A stretch of DNA of 19,371 nt, from positions 1-19,371 of the forward strand of contig JAEEWS010000048.1 of assembly GCA_016287765.1 (NCBI GenBank), given 5' to 3'. Made by a program: the position numbers and the translations under genes. The notes beneath the pieces are model-generated. The model was not told where the DNA came from. It made no database searches and saw only the letters and a program-made list of their open reading frames with translations. Numbering within the stretch: position 1 is the first letter of the stretch; each line of letters starts with the position of its first letter. Positions 1-6,932 of this stretch are shown piece after piece. This stretch comes from Lachnospiraceae bacterium. Its GTDB lineage: Bacteria; Bacillota_A; Clostridia; Lachnospirales; Lachnospiraceae.

Positions 1-133
1 GTTAGAGGTTCATTTTTCGGCGCAAAGCGCCAAAATGAACCTCTAACCCCGTCCCCGGGTGTCAAAAAATGAACCCCTAACCCCGTCCCCAAAGGCTCAA
101 AAAGTGAACCTCTAACCCCGTCCCCGGGTGTCA
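1..133. repeat. REP-like palindromic repeat array (left copy)
   Basis: Three direct units begin at about 37, 71 and 106, spaced 34-35 bp. Each carries GAACCTCTAACCCCGTCCCC with small changes (the second has GAACCCC). Between units the linker alternates between a GGGTGTC type and an AAAGGCTC type. An inverted partial unit lies at 1-17, and the short palindrome GGCGCAAAGCGCC at 19-31 joins it to the first direct unit, so 1-55 can fold as a long hairpin. The same array lies at 19261-19371 in opposite orientation. G-rich palindromic families of this kind in Clostridia resemble REP elements moved by IS200-like Y1 (RAYT) transposases. That link is inference, because no such gene is in the window. 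Confidence 0.85.
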
Positions 134-158
134 TTTATTACGCTGTCATAAAAGGGAC

Positions 159-187
159 TTCCATTTTTGGTGGAGATATAGTATAAT
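159..187 (+). promoter_or_regulatory. Putative promoter of the MntP-ZIP gene
   Basis: A perfect -10 TATAAT lies at 182-187. A weak -35 (TTCCAT, 3 of 6 matches) lies 17 bp upstream at 159-164. The predicted leader is only about 50 nt. I see none of the conserved features of a yybP-ykoY manganese riboswitch in it, although such riboswitches often control mntP-type genes. Confidence 0.55.
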
Positions 188-242
188 GGAAAAACTTTCA
201 CGTTAAGTTACATTGATTTTTAATGTATCACAGGAGTTATAT

Positions 243-1610
243 ATGGGCATATTTGAACTGCTGCTTTTGTCCGTCGGCCTGGCTATGGATGCATTTGCTG
301 TTTCCGTGTGCAAGGGGCTTTCGGTGAAAAAGCTGACTATTAAGGAATGCATGATCTGCGGGACATGGTTCGGAGCCTTTCAGGGGATCATGCCGTTTAT
401 AGGATTTTTGATAGGATCGGGTTTTGAAAAATGGATCCGCATGGTGGCACCCTGGGTGGCATTCGCGCTGCTGACACTGATAGGTGTAAACATGATCAGG
501 GAAGCTTTTTCCGAAGAGGCAGAAGAAAAGTCGGGCTTTGATGTAAAGACCATGTTTATAATGGCGGTGGCAACCAGTATTGATGCGCTGGCCATTGGAA
601 TTACATTTGTAGCTGTGCCGGTAACGGTGTTTGAAACCGGAAAGCTGCAAAATACCATATTTGCGGTTATAGTGATCGCTGTTGTGACTTTTTTTATCTC
701 AGCCCTGGGAGTCAAGATCGGAAATCTCTTCGGATCCCGTTATAAATCGGGTTCGGAGGTAATGGGCGGAACGATCCTTCTCTTTATCGGGCTTAAAACC
801 TTGATAGAATATCTGGATACATCCAATGCTTTAAGCGACTCGGACAATATCTTCGGAATGCTGATCCCTTTGATAGGAACAGTGCTTGGTGCCGCGTCCG
901 TATATGCCAAAAAGAAATTCCTGTCGGATAAGATACGTGTGATGATGGCGGGAGCCACGGCGGGAATAATGTTTTCCATATCCATCTGGGGAATGATAGA
1001 ACCTGCCTCAGGCGGTTTCAATAATTCTGGAGTAAAAGCCATAATCCCGCTGTTCGTATGTTTTTGCGTCGGAGTTGCGGTGCAATATGCACTGGACAAT
1101 GCAGTGCCTCACACTCATGCGTTTGTAGGTATCACGGAAGGCCCGCAGAGCAGTTTAAAGGATGAGACCAAGATGATGCTGGCGGAGGTGATCCATCACA
1201 TTCCCGAGGGCATTGCGCTGGGTGCGATATATGCGGCTCATTTCATGGAAACCGACTGGATCCCGGCTTCAACGCCATTGTTTCTGGCAGTGGCAATAGC
1301 AATACAAAACTTTCCGGAGGCGCTTTTTGTGTCCCTTCCGGTCTATGAAAAGGGTATGGGAAAGGGCAAATCCTTCTTTATGTCGGTGGTTTCCGGAATC
1401 CCCGTCCCCATTGCAGCCATATTTATTTTGATCATAGTCGTTCTCTTCCCTGTAACCCTGCCCTATATCATGGCAATAGCGGGAGGCGCCATGGTCTACA
1501 CCACGGTGGAGGAGTTTCCTTTGATGGTGGGCGGCAAGGATAACGACAGCGGAGCTTTTGCTTTTGTGATAGGATTTGCTGTCATAATGCTTATGATATT
1601 TGCGAAATAA
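243..1610 (+). CDS. mntP: Fused MntP manganese exporter - ZIP (GufA-type) metal transporter
   Basis: An integral membrane protein of 455 residues made of two complete transporter families in one frame. Residues 1-191 are a full-length MntP (DUF204) manganese efflux pump, with the paired acidic motifs AMDAF (D16) and SIDALA (D114) and the usual GG-FIGLK-LIEYL ending. Residues about 203-455 are a ZIP-family transporter of the GufA type, with HHIPEG (318-323) and QNFPEA (355-360) as the two metal-binding helix motifs. The linker is only about 12 residues and is polar. Start choice: ATG243 has AGGAG at 232-236, six bases upstream; the TTG at 213 would add ten residues without a ribosome binding site. 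MntP exports Mn(II) and ZIP proteins usually import divalent metals, so the pairing is odd. The gene stands alone, with its own promoter and terminator. Family assignment of both halves is secure; metal and direction of the fused protein are not. Confidence 0.92.
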   Translation: MGIFELLLLSVGLAMDAFAVSVCKGLSVKKLTIKECMICGTWFGAFQGIMPFIGFLIGSGFEKWIRMVAPWVAFALLTLIGVNMIREAFSEEAEEKSGFDVKTMFIMAVATSIDALAIGITFVAVPVTVFETGKLQNTIFAVIVIAVVTFFISALGVKIGNLFGSRYKSGSEVMGGTILLFIGLKTLIEYLDTSNALSDSDNIFGMLIPLIGTVLGAASVYAKKKFLSDKIRVMMAGATAGIMFSISIWGMIEPASGGFNNSGVKAIIPLFVCFCVGVAVQYALDNAVPHTHAFVGITEGPQSSLKDETKMMLAEVIHHIPEGIALGAIYAAHFMETDWIPASTPLFLAVAIAIQNFPEALFVSLPVYEKGMGKGKSFFMSVVSGIPVPIAAIFILIIVVLFPVTLPYIMAIAGGAMVYTTVEEFPLMVGGKDNDSGAFAFVIGFAVIMLMIFAK

Positions 1611-1616
1611 CCACAT

Positions 1617-1653
1617 AAAGCCGGGGGGGGCATATCTATCCTCGGCTTTTTAA
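1617..1653 (+). terminator. Intrinsic terminator of the MntP-ZIP gene
   Basis: AAAGCCGGGG pairs with CCTCGGCTTT and is followed by a T-rich tract. It begins seven bases after the stop codon and fits a Rho-independent terminator for the + strand gene. Confidence 0.8.
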
Positions 1654-1894
1654 TTTTCCTTTATTCTTACAGTCGACTTGTTCATTTCGGACGAATTATG
1701 AGTGAAAATTCCGTAAAATGCGGTTTATTTATAAGCAAATCAGAATACTTTATTAAATAATATTTATTTGCAATAAACAATAAGATGTATTACACTTTAT
1801 TGCGTTGAAAGAGTAATACTATATTAAATAAAATTGTTGAAGAAAAACATGATATCGGTAGTGAGAGCTGCGTTTAAAGTATCACTTAAGAACC
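1654..1894. other. AT-rich gene-free spacer
   Basis: I see no coding sequence here. The stretch is very AT-rich compared with its surroundings. It contains a perfect 8-bp inverted repeat, GCAATAAA at 1770-1777 and TTTATTGC at 1796-1803, which could be a protein-binding dyad. I could not find a convincing -35/-10 pair, although some promoter would be needed if the structured block that follows is transcribed on its own. Confidence 0.4.
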
Positions 1895-1974
1895 CTAGTA
1901 CATCGGTTATTAAATAACCGGACCCAATGCTTGCCTGTTTACCCGACTGCCCGTACATGAAAGCCTCGGAGTAG
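1895..1974 (+). repeat. 80-bp dispersed repeat, copy A (matches 9697-9776)
   Basis: This block matches the reverse complement of 9697-9776 at 77 of 80 positions. The match begins exactly at a CTAG tetranucleotide (1895-1898) and stops abruptly after CGGAGTAG. It contains a short perfect palindrome, CGGTTATT/AATAACCG, at 1904-1920. At the other locus the same block is one arm of a foldback element. Here no matching opposite end (TGTACTAG) can be found downstream, so this is either half of a larger decayed element or a shared end joined to different internal sequence. Confidence 0.85.
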
Positions 1975-2221
1975 TAGAAATCAGGTAGAGGTGTTGGGTT
2001 TATTGGGTCAGACTTTTAGAAACGTTGCCACCGGCTCCTATTTCTATAATTATGCCCGGATTAAGTGGGGGAAAAGCAAATCTTCTGTTCATCTGTATTC
2101 ATTTAAAAGATTGGCGAAGTGTGTTGGGACCGGTCTTTTCGCAGTTAAACCATCGTACCTGAGTTCTCGGGGGAGTGTTAGGGAGTCGGTGGGGGCGTTT
2201 CTCAGGGGATATCATAAGAAT

Positions 2222-2253
2222 AATAGTCATCCCGGGGAGGATGACTATTTTTA
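2222..2253 (+). terminator. Intrinsic terminator closing the structured block
   Basis: AATAGTCATCC and GGATGACTATT form a perfect 11-bp stem with a short CGGGGA-type loop, followed by a T run. No + strand protein gene lies just upstream, so the terminator implies that the block before it is transcribed or once was. Confidence 0.75.
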
Positions 2254-2299
2254 ATGCCCGGATCGGTTTTTGATACAGATACAGTTTATACTTTTTTTC

Positions 2300-2328
2300 T
2301 TGACTTGTTTCTAAATAGATGAGATAAT
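2300..2328 (+). promoter_or_regulatory. Strong sigma-A promoter of the radical SAM gene
   Basis: TTGACT at 2300-2305 and GATAAT at 2323-2328 are separated by exactly 17 bp, with a T-rich upstream stretch. The match to consensus is close, and the first downstream gene is the radical SAM CDS. Confidence 0.8.
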
Positions 2329-2361
2329 CAGTTTTGCTAAATCAGTTGCGCAAAACTGATT
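2326..2361 (+). promoter_or_regulatory. Operator-like dyad overlapping the -10
   Basis: A perfect 12-bp inverted repeat (AATCAGTTTTGC at 2326-2337, GCAAAACTGATT at 2350-2361) overlaps the end of the -10 and covers the expected transcription start. A third half-site, ATCAGTT at 2341-2347, gives two same-direction ATCAGTT half-sites 14 bp apart plus one inverted AACTGAT at 2354-2360. No T run follows, so it is not a terminator. The layout fits a TetR- or MarR-type repressor site, but no regulator gene is adjacent. Confidence 0.65.
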
Positions 2362-2428
2362 ACAGAAAGAAAAACCATCCGAACCTAAAATGCAGGTGTC
2401 GGAAAACAGATCGAGAAAGGCCGGTTCT

Positions 2429-3523
2429 ATGGAAAAGGAATTCAATATTCAGGAGTATATGACCAAAGGGGTTGAACAGGTGGTGTCGGACGCACTCAGA
2501 GCTACCTTTAAAGACCCGAGGGAAAGCGCTTATATAGTCAAGTTTGCGGCTGCAAGTAAAAAAGCTTCCAAAAAGAGAGCAAAGGCAGAGAAGGAAGGAG
2601 AGCACATCCCGCCTTTTCTTATCGCCAGCATCACTTCAGCCTGCAATCTGCACTGTGCCGGATGTTATTCAAGATGCAACAATGCCACGGTGGATGCGGA
2701 GCCTGTTAAACAGCTCACGTCTGAGGAATGGAAAAAGATATTTGACGAAGCGGAAGAGCTGGGTATCAGTTTTATCCTTCTGGCGGGAGGAGAGCCTTTA
2801 CTTCGTGCGGATGTTATAGATATGGCTGCCAAAAAGCCCAATATCATGTTTCCTGTTTTCACCAACGGAACATTTTTGGCCGGCGATTATCTGAAACTGT
2901 TCAATGAACACAGAAACCTTATCCCTGTTATCAGCATCGAAGGAGATCGTGAGATCACGGATGCCAGAAGGGGCGAGGGTATATATGACAAATTGATCGA
3001 GGTAATGAACGATCTTCACGAGCATAGCCTGATCTTCGGTGCTTCGGTCACTGTTACGACGGAAAACGTAAGGGAAGTCCTTTCGGATAAATTCATAAAC
3101 ACTCTTTCGGAAAGAGGATGCAAGCTGATCGTTTATGTGGAATACGTTCCCACAACAGAAGAATCCGCGGATCTGGCACCTACGGATGCGGAGCGGGATC
3201 TGATGGCAGAAGAACTTAGGAGGGTAAGAAAGGCTCATCAGGAGATGGTTTTCGTATCCTTCCCCGGAGATGAAAAGAGTTCGGGAGGCTGTATCGCAGC
3301 GGGGCGCGGCTTCTTCCACATAAATTCCCACGGCGGCGCGGAGCCTTGTCCTTTCTCACCTTATTCAGATATAAATGTAAGGGATACATCCGTAAGAGAA
3401 GCCTTAAAGTCCAGGCTCTTCAATGCTCTGCAGACCGGCGGAGTGCTGGCGGACGATCACAAGGGCGGCTGTGTGCTTTTTGAAAAGAGAGAGCAGGTGG
3501 AAGATCTGCTGGCAGCGGAATAA
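2429..3523 (+). CDS. Radical SAM protein with SPASM-like C-terminal cysteines
   Basis: A cytosolic radical S-adenosylmethionine enzyme of 364 residues. The cluster motif CNLHCAGC supplies the CxxxCxxC cysteines (residues 72, 76 and 79 from this start), and LAGGEPLL is the GGEP SAM-binding motif. A C-terminal region reading GGCIAAGRGFFHIN...EPCPF, with further Cys near the end (288, 307, 348), resembles a SPASM/twitch auxiliary-cluster domain. The substrate cannot be read from the sequence. Start: ATG2429 has GAGAAAGG eight bases upstream; ATG2390 would add 13 residues but lacks a good binding site. The gene is monocistronic, with a strong promoter and an apparent repressor dyad, so it is probably induced by a specific signal. 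It converges on the HD-GYP gene with a shared terminator. Peptide maturase or general MoaA/PqqE-like enzyme are both possible. Confidence 0.88.
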   Translation: MEKEFNIQEYMTKGVEQVVSDALRATFKDPRESAYIVKFAAASKKASKKRAKAEKEGEHIPPFLIASITSACNLHCAGCYSRCNNATVDAEPVKQLTSEEWKKIFDEAEELGISFILLAGGEPLLRADVIDMAAKKPNIMFPVFTNGTFLAGDYLKLFNEHRNLIPVISIEGDREITDARRGEGIYDKLIEVMNDLHEHSLIFGASVTVTTENVREVLSDKFINTLSERGCKLIVYVEYVPTTEESADLAPTDAERDLMAEELRRVRKAHQEMVFVSFPGDEKSSGGCIAAGRGFFHINSHGGAEPCPFSPYSDINVRDTSVREALKSRLFNALQTGGVLADDHKGGCVLFEKREQVEDLLAAE

Positions 3524-3531
3524 AATAAAAG

Positions 3532-3567
3532 AAGTGCCAAAGGAACGTCTCCTTTGGCACTTTTTCT
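3532..3567. terminator. Bidirectional terminator between convergent genes
   Basis: AAGTGCCAAAGGA pairs with TCCTTTGGCACTT, with A-rich sequence before it and TTTTTC after it. It can therefore end both the + strand radical SAM transcript and the - strand HD-GYP transcript. It sits in the 52-bp gap between the two stop codons. Confidence 0.85.
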
Positions 3568-3575
3568 TGGCAAAA

Positions 3576-4658
3576 TCACATTACCTTTATAATCTCCAGT
3601 TCCGAACGCTTCATAAGATCCACAAACTCCGAAGCCACCTTTACGATGGGGCGGGTCAGGCGCTCGTTCAGCATGATGATCTTTCCGTCGGTACCGTCAT
3701 TTAAAATGACATGAGATCCGATGAGAGACTGGGCAAGACAGTTAAGGAAGGGGATGAGGCCTGCCACATCGTACTTGCTGTAACCGTCTTTTTCAAAAGC
3801 GGATATGACATCAAACGTGCATATATCTTCTCGATAAGGTCTTTTTGATGTCATGGCATAGTAAACATCCGCAATGGCTACATATCTGGCATAGAAGGGT
3901 ATGTTCTGACCGGAGATGCCGTCCGGATAACCGCTTCCGTCATAACGCTCATGATGATAGAGAGCGCAGAGACTTACATGTTCGGGAAGATTGGTCTGGG
4001 AAAGGAGCTGATAACCCAACTGGGTGTGAGAACGGATCTCCTCAAGTTCATCTTCCGTGAGACGGCCCTGTTTGTTAAGGAGCTCTTCGGGAATGGTGAT
4101 CTTTCCGATGTCATGGAAAATGGAGCACAGGATGAGATCATGGATCTGTTCCTCGCTGAACTGAGCCTTAAGGCCGATTATTATGGAAATAAGAGACACG
4201 CCCACGGTGTGGATGTAGATACTGTCATCAAAATCTCTGGAAGCCTGCAAAAGCTCCAGAACGTGGATGGTCTCGCCGTATTTTTGGGAAAGGGAACGGA
4301 TGGCTGTGATGAGATCTTCCGAATTAATGTCGGAACGGGGATTCATCATCAATCGTTCAAATACTTCCGAAAGTTCGCCTGCCACAGAAAGAAGCTCTTT
4401 TCGGAAATCCTGATATTCCTGGGAGTCTTTTATACGGTTTTCCTGGGCGGCGCTTTCCTTTAATTCTTCGGGAGTAGCAATGTAATCGGGAATATAAACA
4501 CTGATGGCTTTTACACCGGCGCTTATAAGACGGGCGGTGTATCTTTGAGAGAGGACTGTACTTTTGGAAACCACAACAGACCCGCTGGGGCCAATGGCAT
4601 CCGCGGCCATGATCATTCCTGCACGGATATCGTTAATCATTATGTTTTTGGTGATCAT
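3576..4658 (-). CDS. HD-GYP domain phosphodiesterase (probable c-di-GMP hydrolase)
   Basis: A soluble protein of 360 residues. The first ~130 residues resemble the N-terminal region often found before stand-alone HD-GYP domains. The catalytic HD-GYP domain follows: H150 as a likely first metal ligand, HDIGK at 182-186, then HHERYDGSGYPDG at 235-247, which contains the defining GYP triplet. These motifs are complete, so hydrolysis of cyclic di-GMP is the expected activity (family knowledge, not shown here). No receiver, PAS or membrane domain is visible, so its input is unknown. The start ATG follows a GGGAGG site seven bases upstream. The gene has its own promoter (4727-4755) and is a single-gene unit. 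No GGDEF cyclase or motility gene lies in the window. Confidence 0.92.
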   Translation of the reverse strand: MITKNIMINDIRAGMIMAADAIGPSGSVVVSKSTVLSQRYTARLISAGVKAISVYIPDYIATPEELKESAAQENRIKDSQEYQDFRKELLSVAGELSEVFERLMMNPRSDINSEDLITAIRSLSQKYGETIHVLELLQASRDFDDSIYIHTVGVSLISIIIGLKAQFSEEQIHDLILCSIFHDIGKITIPEELLNKQGRLTEDELEEIRSHTQLGYQLLSQTNLPEHVSLCALYHHERYDGSGYPDGISGQNIPFYARYVAIADVYYAMTSKRPYREDICTFDVISAFEKDGYSKYDVAGLIPFLNCLAQSLIGSHVILNDGTDGKIIMLNERLTRPIVKVASEFVDLMKRSELEIIKVM

Positions 4659-4708
4659 TGCCTTACCTCCCTTACCTGCAGCTTTAAATATTAAATATAT
4701 CTAAAGTC

Positions 4709-4755
4709 TAGTGTATACCTAATCCCATAGTACACTAAATGTAGTATAAAAGCAA
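4709..4755 (-). promoter_or_regulatory. Promoter of the HD-GYP gene with overlapping dyad
   Basis: Read on the - strand, TTGCTT (4750-4755) and TACTAT (4727-4732) are 17 bp apart. An inverted repeat, TAGTGTA at 4709-4715 and TACACTA at 4731-4737, overlaps the -10 and the expected start site, so it could be a repressor site. The promoter is reasonable; the dyad is short. Confidence 0.55.
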
Positions 4756-4758
4756 GAA

Positions 4759-4792
4759 GAAAAAGGAAATGGAGATATAAAACTCCATTTCC
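4759..4792 (-). terminator. Terminator of the Bce-like transporter operon
   Basis: GGAAATGGAG (4765-4774) and CTCCATTTCC (4783-4792) form a perfect 10-bp stem. On the - strand it is followed by TTTTTCTTC. It lies about 70 bp beyond the permease stop codon, ahead of the HD-GYP promoter. Confidence 0.75.
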
Positions 4793-4862
4793 AAAAACAT
4801 AAGCTCCCCCAATATGTTCTTTGTTTTCTTACGCAGGACCCTTAAACTTTTGATAAGCCGGG

Positions 4863-6932
4863 TCAGATGCGGTTCTTAATGATGTTTTTACTGCTGAAGT
4901 AGGTGATCGTAAAGTATCCGCCGTAGATCGCAAAAAGTATGATGCAGGTGAGTATCAAGGACTGAAGGGTGTTGGTGGTGCCTGCGGTCTCCAAAAGGCT
5001 GATGGCAAACTTCATACCAAAAACGGAATGGACCGCCGCAACAGCCAGAGGGAACAGGAAAAACAGGCCGGTCTGAAGGAACAGGGATCTGTTCAGGTCA
5101 CCCTCGTCTGCTCCCAGTTTTCTGAGCATGTCATATCTCTGAACGCTGTCAACGCACTCGGTAAGGGACTTTAGAGCAAGGATGGCGCCGGAGGCGATAA
5201 GGAAAACAATACCGATGTAAAGTCCAAGGAAGGTGATGACAGCGCTGATACCCATACCGTTGGAGTACAGCTCTATCCTGGAGGTGAAGCCTTCGTAGAA
5301 GGTGGGCATGTTCTGTCCCTTTCTTTCTGTGTACAGGTCTCGGTAATAGCATTCGTAAACCTTTTGATGTATATCGCTCATCTCTGAGTCCATGGCTTTG
5401 GTCTGAGCTTTTGTGGCAGCATCGTAATTTCCGAAAAGATAGTTTGATACCCTGGAATCCTTGTCCGCCACGCTGTCAGGGATCACAAATATGCCCGAAC
5501 AGGTAGCGTTGAGGTTAAGATCCAGAAAGCCGTCGATGCAATGGTCATATTTACTCTTTAGTTCATGGCCGAATATGTTTTCCGTGCATCCGCCGGAAAG
5601 CACCATATTTCTCAGAGGGATCATGTTTATGTAGTTTGCCACCAGCATGAACTCGTCGTCTTCCAGAGTGAACGTGTCTCTTCCGAAGAGCTCCATCAAA
5701 GCGTTGTAGTCGCTTAAAATCATTATCTGCTCCGGGCTGTCAAACCTCAAGAACTGAAACTGCTTTCTCACTTCCTGTTGATAGGGACCGAAAAATTCTC
5801 CGAAATTAAAGGAGGGATCCAGATACACATCGACAAAAACGTGATCCTTAAATTTCTCCGTTATATCATATCCGTATTCTGCATATATTTTCTCGATGTC
5901 CACGTAGGTGGGCTTAAAATCCCCTTCGTATTCGTTTATGCCTATCTGTACATCCACGGGACAGAGAGTGTTCACGGTCTGATTGATGGCGTTTCTCACG
6001 GAAAAGGCTGAGGACAGGGTGCACACAGTGACAAAAAGCATGAGGCAGATCACTGTCATGGAAAATACCATGGTGTTCACCTTGCTGCTGATCTGGCGAA
6101 AAGTAAAGCTGTTCAATCCCCGGAAGTAGGCTTTCTTAAAGGACATTACTATCCTTAAGAGCAGGCCTGAGAGGGAAAGGAAGACCAGAAAAGTGCAGAC
6201 CGCGCCAATAACTATGCATAAGATAATAGTCTGCCGGTTAAGGGCAAAAAAATCTCCGGTAACCTTGCGGTAGGCCCAGGCAAGACCAAGGACTGCGACA
6301 AGGAAGATGATGACCGAGAGGACAGGGTTTTTAACCTTGATCTCCTCAGAACGTCTCTCGCTCTGGATCAGGTCGATCAGCTTCATTTTTGTAACAAATG
6401 CACCGTTAAAGAGCATTACCACAATATACATGATGCTGAAATAGATGACAGTGAGGACCATGGAGCTTGAGGAGAAGGAAAACCTGTATTCCGACATGTC
6501 GGCTGCAAAGAGAGAAGCCACCAGAGCGCTCATTAGCTGAGAAAGACCGATACCGATGACCAGTCCCACAGCCAGAGATCCGAGACCGATAAAGAAGGTC
6601 TCGATCAGAAGGATGGCGGATATCTTTCCCTTTCCCATTCCCAGAAGCATATAAAGAGCAAACTCTTTATTTCTCCGCTTCATTAAGAAACGGCTGGCAT
6701 AAATGATCAAAAGGGCCAGGACTACAGCGACGAAGACGCTGACTGCCGAAAGGGCTCCGGACAGGAGATCCAGGACTTCCAGATCTATGCTTTGGATCGT
6801 CAGAGTAGCTGTTTGATCATCTATGGCATTAAAGATATAAAATATGGAAACACCGATGACCAGGGTAAAGAAGTAAATGGCATAGTCTTTAATACTTCTG
6901 TGCAGGTTTTTGACCGAGAGTTTACAGAGCAT
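4863..6932 (-). CDS. BceB-like ABC transporter permease (FtsX-domain)
   Basis: A 689-residue membrane protein with the BceB/VraG layout. There is one N-terminal helix (about 17-36), three more helices with an FtsX-type domain (about 60-180), further helices near 205-220, 235-260 and 287-310, a large extracytoplasmic domain of about 245 residues (312-558), and three C-terminal helices. Such permeases work with a BceA ATPase to free cell-wall lipid intermediates from antimicrobial peptides such as bacitracin, and signal flux to a BceS kinase (family knowledge). The start codon has a near-perfect GGAGGTGAT site. The gene overlaps the end of the ATPase gene by 11 bp, showing tight coupling. The peptide recognised cannot be predicted, because the extracytoplasmic domain is the most variable part of the family. 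Confidence 0.92.
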   Translation of the reverse strand: MLCKLSVKNLHRSIKDYAIYFFTLVIGVSIFYIFNAIDDQTATLTIQSIDLEVLDLLSGALSAVSVFVAVVLALLIIYASRFLMKRRNKEFALYMLLGMGKGKISAILLIETFFIGLGSLAVGLVIGIGLSQLMSALVASLFAADMSEYRFSFSSSSMVLTVIYFSIMYIVVMLFNGAFVTKMKLIDLIQSERRSEEIKVKNPVLSVIIFLVAVLGLAWAYRKVTGDFFALNRQTIILCIVIGAVCTFLVFLSLSGLLLRIVMSFKKAYFRGLNSFTFRQISSKVNTMVFSMTVICLMLFVTVCTLSSAFSVRNAINQTVNTLCPVDVQIGINEYEGDFKPTYVDIEKIYAEYGYDITEKFKDHVFVDVYLDPSFNFGEFFGPYQQEVRKQFQFLRFDSPEQIMILSDYNALMELFGRDTFTLEDDEFMLVANYINMIPLRNMVLSGGCTENIFGHELKSKYDHCIDGFLDLNLNATCSGIFVIPDSVADKDSRVSNYLFGNYDAATKAQTKAMDSEMSDIHQKVYECYYRDLYTERKGQNMPTFYEGFTSRIELYSNGMGISAVITFLGLYIGIVFLIASGAILALKSLTECVDSVQRYDMLRKLGADEGDLNRSLFLQTGLFFLFPLAVAAVHSVFGMKFAISLLETAGTTNTLQSLILTCIILFAIYGGYFTITYFSSKNIIKNRI

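Larger units (their letters stand above)
1895..2254 (+). ncRNA. Candidate structured non-coding RNA, unrecognised class
   Basis: No protein family is recognisable, but helices can be paired by eye in series. The first is nested: GACCCAAT 1921-1928 with ATTGGGTC 2002-2009, then ACCCGAC 1941-1947 with GTTGGGT 1993-1999 (one G-U), then CCTC 1964-1967 with GAGG 1988-1991. Further hairpins are CCACCGG near 2029 with CCGG and GTGG near 2066-2079, AAAAGA near 2104 with TCTTTT near 2134, and CCTGAG near 2158 with CTCAGG near 2201. The last is a strong terminator hairpin at 2222-2253. I recognise no signature of RNase P, tmRNA, 6S or SRP RNA. The 5' 80 nt are shared with a MITE, so a remnant of a mobile element is a real alternative. 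An 87-codon reading frame at 1991-2254 looks accidental. Confidence 0.4.

Noticed and set aside
1..133. CRISPR array
   Set aside because: The units repeat every 34-35 bp with no unique spacers, include inverted units, and no cas gene is present.
188..242. Manganese (yybP-ykoY) riboswitch before the MntP fusion
   Set aside because: The leader is only about 50 nt and lacks the conserved loops of that riboswitch.
1991..2254. 87-codon reading frame in the gap before the radical SAM gene
   Set aside because: It starts with GTG, has no good ribosome binding site, shows no domain, and coincides with paired helices and the terminator stem, so it is probably accidental.
3951..4463. 170-codon + strand frame inside the HD-GYP gene
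   Set aside because: It is antisense to a well-supported gene with intact catalytic motifs and is a shadow frame.
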